64,000 nt of DNA from Mactra quadrangularis (Eukaryota > Mollusca > Bivalvia > Venerida > Mactridae), in assembly GCA_025267735.1 (NCBI GenBank), contig CM046309.1, forward strand, positions 34,323,202-34,387,201. The letters are read 5' to 3'. The position numbers and the translations under genes were made by a program. This document shows, one piece after another, positions 45,854-57,295 of this stretch. Each line of letters begins with the position of its first letter. The first letter of the stretch is position 1. The notes beneath the pieces are model-generated. The model made no database searches, was not told the DNA's origin, and worked only from the letters and a program-made list of their open reading frames with translations.

Positions 45854-46242
45854 TAAACGGATATCCTGTCGAGCGTTGTCGTACAGGATCTTTACTTTCC
45901 CTGTGGAGGGTCACATTGAGATGAACTTTGTTTCGACTAATCAATGCGTAGCTTTCATCTAGACGAAAACACTATTAATCACATTTTGATTTGGTAATTT
46001 CTATTTTTAGACCAAGTTTTGCATGCTCATTTAACAGCAGTATTATTCACAGTCTGCGATTGGGTGGCTCATTTCAAATTGCGTGACATAGATGATGTAA
46101 ACAAGTTACATATTATAACAATTTCGTCATGAATATTATGATGAGAAAAGGTCACCTGAACGTGACCTTCGTTTGGAAAAGGCTAGATCTAAACTAGCGA
46201 GTATGTGAGCGGAAAATTTTAGATCAAGTTTTAATCAGATTG
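45854..46242 (+). repeat. Dispersed repeat of about 390 bp, copy 2
   Basis: Colinear with 42330-42715 with scattered substitutions and one small insertion (GACATAGATGATGT). It is less decayed than the block A/B duplication. Confidence 0.85.
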
Positions 46243-46417
46243 AGAGAAAGTGTGTTTAAAGTTTTGATACTGAAATCGGTGCTTAAGAATATAGTTTAAT
46301 CTTTCAAATGATCACATTTCAGTTAAATTTTATTGTTTATTTTATTTCAGATTGTTTTGAACAGAAGCACGGAAAGATCAGGCATATCAAGCTGGTGAAT
46401 GTAAAACTATTGATCAC

Positions 46418-46860
46418 TGCAGTAGAAGAATGTTGTCCACTTACGCATGTCCTGCTGAAATTAAACAAGTCATCTCGGACTATTGATCACTGCAGTAGAA
46501 GAATGTTGTCCATTTACCCATGTCCTGCTGAAATTAAACAAGTCATCTCGGACTTTTTGTCCTTGAGATGTTTGTTGTCCATTTACGCGTGTCCTGTTGA
46601 AATTAAACAAGTCATTTCGGACTTTTTGTCCTTGAGATGTTTGTTGTCCATTTACGCGTGTCCTGTTGTATTTAAACAAGTCATCTCGGACTTTCTGTCC
46701 TTGAGATGTTTGTTGTCCATTTACGCGTGTCCTGTTGTATTTAAACAAGTCATCTCGGACTTTCTGTCCTTGAGATGTTTGTTGTCCATTTACGCGTGTC
46801 CTGTTGAAATTTAACAAGTCATCTCGGGACTGTTTGGCCTTGAGATGCTTGCTGTCCAAG
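46418..46860. repeat. 69-bp tandem repeat, open on both strands
   Basis: Five to six units of 69 bases contain CATTTACGCGTGTCCTGTTG, TTAAACAAGTCATCTCGGAC and TTTTTGTCCTTGAGATG. Because 69 is 23 codons, frames stay open: plus strand 168 codons from 46308 with repeated CPVEIKQVISDFLSLRC, minus strand 129 codons. Differences between units include both silent changes and EI/VF replacements. I cannot show coding; a preceding TTTTATTTCAG at 46340 could be an acceptor. Confidence 0.8.
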
Positions 46861-46929
46861 TAAATTGAAAAAAATGTGTTTTTGTTTATTAATTATAAAG
46901 GATTCGTCCCCGAGCTATTGCGTACAAAT

Positions 46930-49900
46930 TGTGTTATACAATATTTTTTTGGTACGAAAATATCGGGACGAATCATTCGTCCCCAAACCATTTCGACCCA
47001 AGTTCTTGGTACGAAATTATAAGGGGGCGAATCATTCGTCCTCAAACCATTTCAACCCATTTTTTTTGGTACGAAAAAATTAGGGGCCGAATCTTAGTTT
47101 CGGCCCCATACCATTTCGACCCAAATTTTTTTTAGGTACGAAAATATTCAGGGACGAATCATTCGTCCCCAAACCATTTCGTTCCAATATTTTTTCTAGT
47201 ACGAAAATATAAGGTGACGAATCATTCGTCCCCAAACCATTTCGACCCAAGTTCTTGCTACGAAATTATAAGGGGACGAATCATTCGTCCTCAAACCATT
47301 TCAACCCAAGTTTTTTTTGGTACGAAAATATTCGGGGACGAATCTAGGGATTCGGCCCCTTAGCATTTCGACCCAATATTTTTTTCCAGTACGAAAATAT
47401 TAGGTGACGAATCATTCGTCCCCAAACCATTTCGATTCAAATTTTTTTGGTACGAAAATATCAGGGGACGAATCATTCGTCCCCAAACCATTTCGACCCA
47501 ATTTTTTTGGTACGAAAATAACAGGGGACGAATAATTCGTCCCCAAACCATTTCGACCAAAGTTCTTGGTACGAAATTATAAGGGGACGAATCATTCGTC
47601 CTCAAACCATTTCAACCCAAGTTTTGAGGTACGAAAATAATTGGGGACGAATTTTGGGGATTCGGCCCCATACCATTTCGACCCATATTTTTTTAGGTAC
47701 GAAAATATTCAGGGATGAATCATTCGTCCCCAAACCATTTCGACCCAAGTTCTTGGTACGAAATTATAAGGGGACGAATCATTCGTCCCCAAACCATTTG
47801 GATCCAAATTTTTTTGGTACGAAAATATCGGGGGACGAATCATTCGTCCCCAAACCATTTCGACCCAAGTTCTTGGTACGAAAATATTAGGGGACGAATC
47901 ATTCGTCCCCAAACCATTTCAACCCAAGTTTTTTGGTACGAAAATAAATGGGGACGAATCTTGGGGATTCGGCCCCATACCATTTCGACCCAAATTTTTT
48001 TTAGGTACGAAAATATTCAGGGACGAATCATTCGTCCCCAAACCATTTCGATCCAAATTTTTTTGGTACGAAAATATCAGGGGACGAATCATTCGTCCCC
48101 AAACCATTTCGACCCAAGTTCTTGGTACGAAATTATAAGGGGACGAATCATTCGTCCTCAAACCATTTCAACCCAATTTTTTTTGGTACGAAAAAATTAG
48201 GGGCCGAATCTTAGTTTCGGCCCCATACCATTTCGACCCAAATTTTTTTTAGGTACGAAAATATTCAGGGACGAATCATTCGTCCCCAAACCATTTCGTT
48301 CCAATATTTTTTCTAGTACGAAAATATAAGGTGACGAATCATTCGTCCCCAAACCATTTCGACCAAAGTTCTTGGTACGAAATTATAAGGGGACGAATCA
48401 TTCGTCCTCAAACCATTTCAACCCAAGTTTTTAGGTACGAAAATAATTGGGGACGAATCTTGGGGATTCGGCCCCATACCATTTCGACCCAAATTTTTTT
48501 TAGGTACGAAAATATTCAGGGACGAATCATTCGTCCCCAAACCATTTCGACCCAATATTTTTTTGGTACGAAAATATCAGGGGACGAATCATTCGTCCCC
48601 AAACGATTTCGACCCAAGTTCTTGGTACGAAAATATTAGGGGACGAATCATTCGTCCCCAAACCATTTCAACCCAAGTTCTTGGTACGAAATTATAAGGG
48701 GACGAATCATTCGTCCTCAAACCATTTCAACCCAAGTTTTTTTGGTACGAAAATATTCGGGGACGAATCTAGGGATTCGGCCCCTTAGCATTTCGACCCA
48801 ATATTTTTTTCCAGTACGAAAATATTAGGTGAAGAATCATTCGTCCCCAAACCATTTCGATCCAAATTTTTTTGGTACGTAAATATTAGGGGACGAATCA
48901 TTCGTCCCCAAACCATTTCAACCCAAGTTTTTTGGTACGAAAATAATTGGGGACGAATCTTGGGGATTGGCCCCATACCATTTCGACCCAAATTTTTTTA
49001 GGTACGAAAATATTCAGGGACGAATCATTCGTCCCCAAACCATTTCGACCCAAGTTCTTGGTACGAAAATATAAGGGGACGAATCATTCGTCCCCAAACC
49101 ATTTCAACCCAAGTTTTTTGGTACGAAAATAATTGGGGACGAATCTTGGGGATTCGGCCCCATACCATTTCGACCCAAATTTTTTTTAGGTACGAAAATA
49201 TTCAGGGACGAATCATTCGTCCCCAAACCATTTCGATCCAATATTTTTTTCCAGTACGAAAATATAAGGTGATGAATCATTCGTCCCCAAACCATTTCGA
49301 CCCAATTTTTTTTGGTACGAACATAACAGGGGACAAATCATTCGTCCCCAAACCATTTCGACCCAAGTTCTTGGTACGAAATTATAATGGGACGAATCAT
49401 TCGTCCTCAAACCATTTCAACCCAAGTTTTTTGGTACGAAAATAATTGGGGACGAATCTTGGGGATTCGGCCCCATACCATTTCGACCCCAATTTTTTTA
49501 GGTACGAAAATATTCAGGGACGAATCATTCGTCCCCAAACCATTTCGACCCAAGTTCTTGGTACGAAAATATAAGGGGACGAATCATTCGTCCCCAAACC
49601 ATTTCAACCCAAGTTTTTTGGTACGAAAATAATTGGGGACGAATCTTGGGGATTCGGCCCCATACCATTTCGACCCAAATTTTTTTTAGGTACGAAAATA
49701 TTCAGGGACGAATCATTCGTCCCCAAACCATTTCGATCCAATATTTTTTTCCAGTACGAAAATATAAGGTGACGAATCATTCGTCCCCAAACTATTTTGA
49801 CCCAATTTTTTTGGTACGAAAATAACAGGGGACAAATCATTCGTCCCCAAACCATTTCGACCCAAGTTCTTGGTACGAAATTATAATGGGACGAATCATT

Positions 49901-51128
49901 CGTCCTCAAACCATTTCAACCCAAGTTTTTTGGTACGAAAATAATTGGGGACGAATCTTGGGGATTCGGCCCCATACCATTTCGACCCCAATTTTTTTAG
50001 GTACGAAAATATTCAGGGACGAATCATTCGTCCCCAAACTATTTCGACCCAAAGTTTTATCTGGTACGAAAATATTAGGTGACGAATCTTGGGGATTCCA
50101 CGCCATTTAATTTTTCGTTCCAAAAAAAATTTTGGGTCGAAATGGTAAGGGGCCGAATCCCAAAGATTCGTCCCCAAATATTTTCGTTCCAAAAAAAACT
50201 TTGGTCGAAATGGTTTGGGGACGAATGATTCGTCCCCCAATATTTTCGTACTGGAATAAAACTTGAGTCGAAATGGTTAGGGGACGAATGATTCGTCCCC
50301 TTATATTTTCGTACCCATAATTTAGGGTCGAAATGGAAGGGGGCCATATCCCCTAGATTCGTCCCCAAATATTTTCGTACCAAAAAAACTTCGGTCGAAA
50401 TGGTTTGGTGACGAATGATCGTCCCCTAATATTTTCGTACCAAAAACTTGGGTCGAAATAGTTTGGGGACGAATAATTCGTCCGATGATATTGTCGTACC
50501 AAAAAATTGGGTCGAAATGATAAGGGGCTGAATCCCAAAGGTTCGTCCCCAAATATTTTCGTTCCAAAAAAACTTGGGTCGAAATGGTTTGGGGACAAAT
50601 GATTCGTCCCCTAATATTTTCGTACTGGAATAAAACTTGAGGCGAAATGGTGAGGGGACGAATGATTCGTCCCCTTATATTTTCGTACCCATAATTTAGG
50701 GTCGAAATGGAAGGGGCCATATCCCCTAGATTCGTCCCGAAATATTTTCGTACCAAAATCTTGGGTCGAAATGGTTTGGGGACGAATGATTCGTCCCCTA
50801 ATGTTTTCGTACCAAAAACTCTGGGTCGAAATGATTTGGGGACGAATGATTCGTCCCCTGATACTTTCGTACCAAAATAAAACTTGGGTCGAAATGGTAA
50901 GTGATCAAATCACCAAGATTCGTCCCCATATATTTTCGTACCAAAAAAACTTGGGTCGAAATGGTTTGGAGACGAATGATCCGTCCCCTAATATTCTCGT
51001 TCCAAAAAAAACTTGGTACGAAATGGTTAGGGGGCACTCATGATTCGTCCCCGTATATTTTCGTACCCATACCATTTCGACCCAAATTTTTTTTAGGTAC
51101 GAAAATATTCAGGGACGAATCATTCGTC
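46930..51128. repeat. About 61-bp palindrome-bearing satellite, inverted midway
   Basis: Some 65-70 units of 58-64 bases. The consensus order is GGTACGAAAATATTA, then arms GGGGACGAAT + C + ATTCGTCCCC (a perfect dyad about one base), then AAACCATTTCGACCCAAG and a T-rich spacer. A second unit type has GGGGACGAATC + TTGGG + GATTCGGCCCC. From about 50103 to about 51070 the units run in the opposite orientation; one or two more then return to the first. A higher-order block of about 498 bases repeats around 49130-50090. The many frames through the array change every unit and are not genes. Confidence 0.95.
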
Positions 51129-51450
51129 TGGGGGTCCAAGGGCTGTATTAAAGGGCCCCCCTATGGGTCTTGGGCAAAGCCCTGATCAGGGATCCAGGGG
51201 TGCTGTGGTCCCCAAAGCTCATTTCTAAGGGATTCTGGCACATTTACAGAACCTAAAATATCTTTTTTCCAGGGTATACAATAAAAGCATCTAGATATAT
51301 ATCATATAATTTTCTTACAGCTGTTGGATCATGTTAAAATCTTACAAATAATAATAAGTAATTATGAAAGGAAAAAAACTTTGCTTGTGCAGTTTTAGTG
51401 GGGGCGTAAGCCGGGTCCGCACCCCCTCCCCCATTGGATCTGCCTATGAA
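51129..51450 (-). repeat. G/C-run repeat adjoining the satellite
   Basis: Contains GGGCCCCCCTATGGGTC, CCAGGGGTGCTGTGGTCCCC and, near 51400-51445, the inverted form of the GGGGCGGATCC family (CCGCACCCCCTCCCCCATTG). The satellite breaks directly into it. Confidence 0.55.
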
Positions 51451-51667
51451 TCCTACCACTGTACCACAGCTCTTATGTATTATACTGACTGTATATTGAG
51501 CTCTAGCAATGTAGTTTCCTAACTTTCTTGTTGATAATACAGTTGAGATGACAATATGGTATCTAATGGTATCCATTTTATCAGAGAACTTGCTAATACA
51601 TACAATAAAGTTGAATCATTGTATTTATACAGAAACAAAAACAGAAAACATGAAAGTGTGTAATTAA

Positions 51668-51673
51668 TTTATT
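51668..51673 (-). terminator. Possible polyadenylation signal of the GH3 gene
   Basis: AATAAA on the minus strand, about 710 bases past the GH3 stop codon. It is the closest clear hexamer I see in the expected direction. The sequence between (51674-52383) is AT-rich, non-coding and would be the 3' UTR. Confidence 0.3.
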
Positions 51674-52383
51674 AAAAGCAAGCTAAATATAAAATGTAGT
51701 CATACAAAATAGATCAACAAATTACATCATACAATAACATAAGTTGAATGCAATAATGATAGTACCAATATAGGTTAAATGAAATAATTCAATCAAACTT
51801 AGTAATGAATGAAGTAAAATTGTATGGATGCAACATTTAAATCAAAACATAATGAAATCGTAAAGTAAACAAAATGTCATGCATTCATTAATCAGATCTA
51901 CTGTAAAAAATACACAGTATCTATGAACATTTAAATGTGTCTATCTTAAAGAAATTTCAATCAGTTTAGGTTGTCTTGATAAAAATGTATTGTTTTTACA
52001 ATTGAAACACACCTTTACTAAGCCCCCCCCCATGAGGCCTCAGTAGATAAATTAAAACCCTTCAAGTAAAATATCAAAATTCAGACTCATCATAAGTACA
52101 ACGTATGGCCATGTATACCAATGTAAATAAATAAAACAATCAGGAATGTCTATTTAAATGATACACAACTGCTACATAATAAGACATTTAAATACATGTA
52201 CATGTTAAATACACTTTGTGCCAAAAAATGATGCTAAATGTAAAATTCTAGAAATATATGGTTGTACTTTCATTCTTTTTTACCATTTTTAAAAGGCAGA
52301 ATACATGTAATGCCCAATTAAGGGCAAAAATAATAAATGCATAATGTATATGAATCCTTTTAAAAAGGGAAATATAAATTTCT

Positions 52384-52499
52384 CTAATATTTTCCAAGAT
52401 ATTTTTCATCAACAATATTAAAGGTTGCTTCTAATACATTAGAACTAATTCTTCTCTTCTGATTAGGTTGCTGTCCACCAACATATACTTTTATCTTAC
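52384..52499 (-). CDS. GH3 glycoside hydrolase, last exon
   Basis: Acceptor TTTATTTCCACAG, then 37 codons and TAG. Phase 1 in. It reads GKIKVYVGGQQPNQKRRISS, then NVLEATFNIVDEKYLGKY. This completes the fibronectin-III-like C-terminal domain of GH3 enzymes: a GxIxVYVGGQQP strand pair, like the 'F.V.vGg.q' ending of beta-xylosidases. The start is fixed by the phase of the previous exon (PG|G). Confidence 0.88.
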
Positions 52500-52586
52500 C
52501 TGTGGAAATAAACAAAAATACAGAAATCAATAATAGAAGTGAGTATGGCTAAATGGACTGGTAATCATTGGTTATCATTAGATAGT

Positions 52587-52958
52587 AGGGCTGCCACGAT
52601 ACGCCAAAAGCCTATTGCGATATATTGCAATGCGCTAGCACCATATTGTGATACGTACCACGATATATTGCTTTGCAAACAGACATGGCTGCATAATTTT
52701 TATGTTATAGGATTTTGTAGGGTAAGTGCCTGTAGAAGACAAAAGCAAAAATTGTACATTTTTAGAGTTATGGGAACATTCTAAATGCACCCAGATTGGT
52801 TAATTTCTTTGAACTTAAGCTTAAATCGAATGAACTATGGAAAACTAATGTTTCGCTTCTTTCTGAAGAATTTTTCAATGAAAAAAAAATATTGCTAAAA
52901 ACCGGTATAATTAATATATTGCAGTATACCAGTATACCGGTATATCGTGACAGCTCTA
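52587..52958. mobile_element. hAT-like MITE next to the last GH3 exon
   Basis: Begins TAGGGCTGCCACGATACG and ends GTATATCGTGACAGCTCTA. Inside are CAATGCGCTAGC, GATACGTACCACGATA and GGAACATTCTAAATGCA, shared with 4931-5312. The flanks TTAGATAG and TTGGATAT could be an eroded 8-bp duplication. It lies in the last GH3 intron. Confidence 0.7.
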
Positions 52959-53337
52959 TTGGATATCCAGTTCCACATTGGTTCAAACCCCATCCCAAAC
53001 CTTACCTAATGTTGCCTTGAGCAAGAACTGTATCCAAATTGAAATTTTGGACCATATACTTAACTTTTTTTCGAGATCTGCGTATTGAAATTTTTTTACC
53101 ATTAAACAAACTTTTTTTCAAGACTGCATATTAAAATTTTTTACCATAACTATACTAAACTTTTTTTGAACAACCATTGGTATCATATATTTTATTTGTT
53201 TCACAACACCGGAAGAGAATTTCATTGGACATAAAGGAATGGTAGAGCAAATTGTTTTGTTTAAATATATAGATCAAAAGTTAGCTTTGACAGCTGCGCC
53301 AAAAAATATAAATGATAAGTCTTCTATATAATATTAC

Positions 53338-53509
53338 CTGGTTGAACAATAAATCCTTTATCAGTCCATACAGCCAGTTGTTCAGCATTTACAACAATAT
53401 TAAACTCTTCAGATGAATCAGATTTTATATATAATTTCTGGAACCCAACAAGTTGTAGATAAGGCATTGTTTCATTGGTTGACATCCATGATATATATAC
53501 TTGTACCAC
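53338..53509 (-). CDS. GH3 hydrolase exon, Fn3-like domain start
   Basis: Acceptor TATATTTACAG, donor CAG|GTAATA; phase 0 in, 1 out. It reads VVQVYISWMSTNETMPYLQL, then VGFQKLYIKSDSSEEFNIV, then VNAEQLAVWTDKGFIVQPG. This is the Fn3-like domain at the C-terminus of multidomain GH3 beta-glucosidases/xylosidases: 'VxQxY', 'LxgFxkxxl', 'F.i....l...d', 'G'. It likely packs on the catalytic domains and shapes the substrate site. Confidence 0.9.
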
Positions 53510-53681
53510 CTGTAAATATATACACTAAATATATAACAGTGTCAGAATAGAACATAACAGAACAATACCTTTGTTTCTCAAATTACACATACATGTTATA
53601 GTAATACATGAGATTTGAATGTCAATTTCAGTATCAACAATCTCACATTTATTATAGTCATTACAGAATGTGATAATATTA

Positions 53682-53820
53682 GTTACACAGTCAGTTACTG
53701 ACCGGATACGGTGTGATACCGGGTCAGTAAATTAATATTGGGTGAGAGCGTAGCTCGAACCCAATATTTATTCACTGACCCGGTATCACACCGTATCCGG
53801 TCAGTAACTGACTGTGTAAC
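53682..53820. repeat. 139-bp hairpin in a GH3 intron
   Basis: 46-base arms starting GTTACACAGTCAGTTACTGA are perfect reverse complements, followed by a looser stem around ATATTGGGT / ACCCAATAT and a short loop. A shorter outer pairing (TTATCTTACCGAGTA / GTACGAGGTAAGATAA, near 53825 and 53985) lies to its right. Confidence 0.9.
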
Positions 53821-55232
53821 GAATTTATCTTACCGAGTACCCCCATCTGAGTAGAAAAATAAGGTTTCGTCAGCGCTATCATTTATAAATTTTGTTACTG
53901 ACTGGATATTAGAATCTACTGACCTAATATGGGATAATACATGGTCCGCACGTGACCGCTCTCGGCCAATGAAAAACGAGTATTCTGTACGAGGTAAGAT
54001 AATTAAAGATACTCATTCACAGATTTCAACTTAAATATCAACTTTTTCTAAAACTATCAAAATGGTATGGAAAGTTTTTGAAAGCAGAAAAGTAGTGTTC
54101 TGATAATGACAATTTTAGTTCAAGTTGACATATAACTACAAATGATGGTATTTCATCCAGTAAAAATCTACCCCGTATGTCATGGTAAAGACAATTTTAG
54201 AGCATTTTTGTGACTTTTATTGTATACTTCTCGCAACCTCTAGGTCAGTTTGTCTTATAATATTAAGAATTAATGTTTTGACACAATTACAGACACTGAA
54301 TGATATTCTGAAATTACAGAAAAAAAAACCAAATCTGTGAACTAGTACTTTAACCACTCAGTTCAGTCTGATTAGTTTACTGCACAACAGCATATTATCA
54401 AAATTCTGATATTAAATACAAGATAGAAGGATTTGTGACTAAAACCAGTTGTTAGACAGTTGATATTTCAGGCCTCTGAACTACAAACCATGGTTTACTC
54501 CCTGGCAATAACCAATATGAAATAAGAACAATCTAAGTCATAAATGTTCTATAATAAAAATATGATGTAAGGTACAAGATAACTCATAATTAGTGGGACC
54601 TGCATACTTTCCAGAAGTTTGGTAATAAAATACATGTACTTTCATCAGCTAATCCTATTCCTCTAGTATTAGTTAGTTTTATTCAACTGTCATTGGTGCA
54701 TACATTAACCACAATGATTTAAATACTCACACCAGTATTTCTGTTCTCACTATTAGTAAAATTAGATATCCATTTTTCTGTACAAAGATTATCAAACAAT
54801 TATCAAGTATTTAAATCAGCAGGGTTTTTGTAGTTAAGGCACTCCACACAAATTAAGTCCTATTGATTTTTGTACAAATATTTTCATTCAAACATTGTTT
54901 TGCTCGAGTACATCCAGTACAAACAAAGTGTTTCTGCAGGAAAATTCCAACAATTTGAGTTCCCAATCAATGCACATTTTCACAAAAAATCTTACAAAAA
55001 GAGTTGTTATAAGTCAAAGTCATAATATTACAGTTCAAAGTCAAAAGGATAATAAACATAATTATGATATGATATTCAAAAGGTATACAATACTCTACAT
55101 AATTCAATATAATTTGGAATTTAATGGCCAAAAAATTGATTGTATTATTAATGTTTTTGCTTTGACTTACAATGATTTTTATCATAAGAGTTTTTGTGAA
55201 AAGCGCCACCGTTCTATAATATAAAGACTCAC

Positions 55233-55433
55233 CTCATAAGAATCAACAGATCCAGTGTTCATAACTTGTCCATAAATATACTGATCATCTCCAGCTACTA
55301 TGGTAGGTACGAGATTAAATGTTAAATACTGAAATGTTGTATAGGATAAACCATAACCAAATGGATATAATGGTGCTCCCTTGAAATATCTATATGTTCT
55401 ACCAGTCATTGAATAATCTGTCATTGAGGGAAT
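55233..55433 (-). CDS. GH3 hydrolase exon, end of C-terminal sandwich
   Basis: Acceptor GGAATATTATTCCAG-like, donor GAG|GTGAGT; phase 0 at both ends, 67 codons. It reads IPSMTDYSMTGRTYRYFKGA, then PLYPFGYGLSYTTFQYL, then TFNLVPTIVAGDDQYIYGQV, then MNTGSVDSYE. 'MTGRTYRYF...PLYPFGYGLSYTTF' is a hallmark of GH3 beta-xylosidases and beta-glucosidases at the junction of the alpha/beta sandwich and the Fn3-like domain. 'V.NTG..d..E' begins the Fn3-like fold. Confidence 0.95.
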
Positions 55434-55544
55434 CTGGAATATTATATTACATTTGTAATTAAAAATTACACAAGAAAAATAGTCCAATGGTTTAGTCCAA
55501 TTTTATCAATTGTCAAAGTTTGAATAATTTCACATTGACTGAAA

Positions 55545-55805
55545 ATATTTTTGGGTCTACTGATGAATGGTTGTGGGTTCAATTCCCAGGCAGGCATACT
55601 TATGTGGATTGTTTGTAATGAAATAATGTTTACAGCTATTCTCCCTCCTACCACTATTTATAAATCATGTATGGCAGTTGTCAGTCACTGATGGAAAAAA
55701 TATGCCAAGTAAGAGATTCGGTTATTCAAGGAGCCGTGAATAATAAAATGACCACTGTGATATGACCTATACAGTGTGTTTAAACACAACAAGTTTTAAA
55801 TCATT
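55545..55805 (+). mobile_element. SINE family 1 copy in a GH3 intron
   Basis: TGGTTGTGGGTTCAATTCCC, GCTATTCTCCCTCCTACCAC, ATGGCAGTTGTCAGTCACTG and GATATGACCTATACAGTGTG match the 36.9-kb copy. It is antisense to the GH3 gene. Confidence 0.75.
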
Positions 55806-55857
55806 GAAAAAAAATGAGGAAACATTTCCATTTTCACACTTCTCAAGAAAAGCCTAC

Positions 55858-56069
55858 CTGATCCTCTGTATCGTACCAAGTATAAGGTAGTCTACCAGCA
55901 GGGCTGGCATCTTTAGTTGCCATGGTGATTGTATTATATAAGGCTTCTCCAGTAGCTTGTGCAGGAAAGAAACATTGAATGATAGCTTCAATATGAGGGT
56001 TTCTATCAAACATACTTATATTGACCGGCCCAGCACTGAATACTAGTAATAAAATAGGGCTACCATTTG
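55858..56069 (-). CDS. GH3 hydrolase exon, C-terminal domain core
   Basis: Acceptor TATATTTTACAG, donor CAG|GTAGGC; phase 1 in, 0 out. It reads NGSPILLLVFSAGPVNISMF, then DRNPHIEAIIQCFFPAQATG, then EALYNTITMATKDASPAGRL, then PYTWYDTEDQ. The strand 'PILLLVFSAGPV', 'AIIQCFFPAQATGEAL' and 'SPAGRLPYTWY' are strong GH3_C signatures ('W.pGqe.G.Ai...L.G..nPsGrLp.T'). Confidence 0.95.
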
Positions 56070-56112
56070 CTGTAAAATATAAAAATAGGGTGTACAACAG
56101 TACAAATATTTT

Positions 56113-56265
56113 TGCCCCATCAGTACTTTCATTACTTCGTTTTGTTTCTAGGCTTCAACTTGAAGTACAATGGCTTACAACAATATGAGTAAGCATCAAA
56201 TAATATTCATTGTAATATTTAAAAGCCAAGAAACAAATCGAAGTAGTGAAAGTACTGATGAGGCA
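56113..56265. repeat. Hairpin MITE in a GH3 intron
   Basis: TGCCCCATCAGTACTTTCAT plus TACTTCG is mirrored by CGAAGTAGTGAAAGTACTGA plus TGAGGCA, giving a 153-bp foldback. Confidence 0.8.
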
Positions 56266-56532
56266 ATGCAACTGAAAATGTATGCAAAGATGATTATGAC
56301 ACTACACTCTAGAAAAAAGCTTTAAAATACTTTAATAATGTGTTTTTATAGCAATGCTCAGTTTTTACAGGAGAGCGGGCTAAATCATTTCAAGAAAATT
56401 GTTTTCAGCAAATGAACCAATATACAAAGTAGGAAATTCAGTACATAGTCCAACAGTGTGCTCCTTGGCATGGGTAATACTATCTAATATAATGATAGAA
56501 TAGTTTATATAAGCCAAAGATTAAACCCATAC

Positions 56533-56622
56533 CATATTTAACAGCATCTAGTACAAGTTGTGATTGATTTCCAGCTAGATACATATCTCTTCTATCATTG
56601 CCTTCAGCTTCTAATTCCTGAC
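56533..56622 (-). CDS. GH3 hydrolase exon with EAEGNDR motif
   Basis: Acceptor CAATATTTCAG, donor TATG|GTATGG; phase 1 at both ends, 90 bases. It reads QELEAEGNDRRDMYLAGNQ, then SQLVLDAVKY. 'E.EG.DR..l.L.g.Q..L' is the conserved C-terminal-domain segment of GH3 enzymes that faces the active site and holds conserved acidic residues. Short (30 codons), but fixed by phase and motif. Confidence 0.92.
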
Positions 56623-56662
56623 CTGAAATATTGAATAAATGAAGTACAACACATTCATTTAC

Positions 56663-56790
56663 AATTCACAGTCTTTGAATTTAGCTGGTGGACTGTGGAC
56701 AGAGTCTATCAAAATGCACTTTGGTCCAGTGACTTTTAGAATGAGCAAGGTAGGATGGTCCACCAACAATTCACAGCCACCATTTCTTAA
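56663..56790 (+). repeat. Dispersed repeat copy in a GH3 intron
   Basis: CAGTCTTTGAATTTAGC, GTGGACTGTGGACAGAGTC and GATGGTCCACCAACAATTC match 4780-4905 and 11715-11840. Confidence 0.5.
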
Positions 56791-57295
56791 ATCAATAAAA
56801 ACATAAAGTTCCATAGGATCCATTAAAAAATTCCATATAATTTTATGCACTATTTGAATTTTTCCCATGTTTAGGCTGCTGCAAGAATTTGATGAAAAAC
56901 ATGAGGTTTTTTTATAATCTGAGGATCATGTGATTTGTGCATCCCTGTTAAGTGAACTGTTCTCCACAAACACCTAAAAGTTTCAGAACAAGAGCAGTCC
57001 ATGGACAGCTTGCTCAACTATTCAAGGTATTTGTGTAAACAACAGCAATTATGATATGCAACCATGTTGAGATGAGTGAGACTTAAAATGTATTACTTTA
57101 TTGGTTTGGGTGCTAGAATAAGCATGCAATACATGATCCAAAAATTTTAAGTGAATCTCCTCAGTAGTTTCAAAGATATGAAAATGTTGCACCTAAAAAC
57201 TTGACCAATATGGGATATGCTGACACACAACTGAGTAGATAGCCCCACTATTCTCCAATAGTCAAGCTAAAAAAGAGCTTAAAGCGAGTATTTAC

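Noticed and set aside
46930..51128. CRISPR-like appearance: short repeats with dyad symmetry and regular spacing
   Set aside because: The spacers are themselves repeats, units drift gradually, orientation flips, no cas genes are present and the host is clearly a eukaryote.
46865..51185. Many frames of 60-160 codons with repeated 'NHSSPNHFDP', 'RGRIIRPQTIST' and 'WGRMIRPLIFS' on both strands
   Set aside because: They arise from the 61-bp satellite. The frame changes from unit to unit because units are often not multiples of three, and both strands are equally open.
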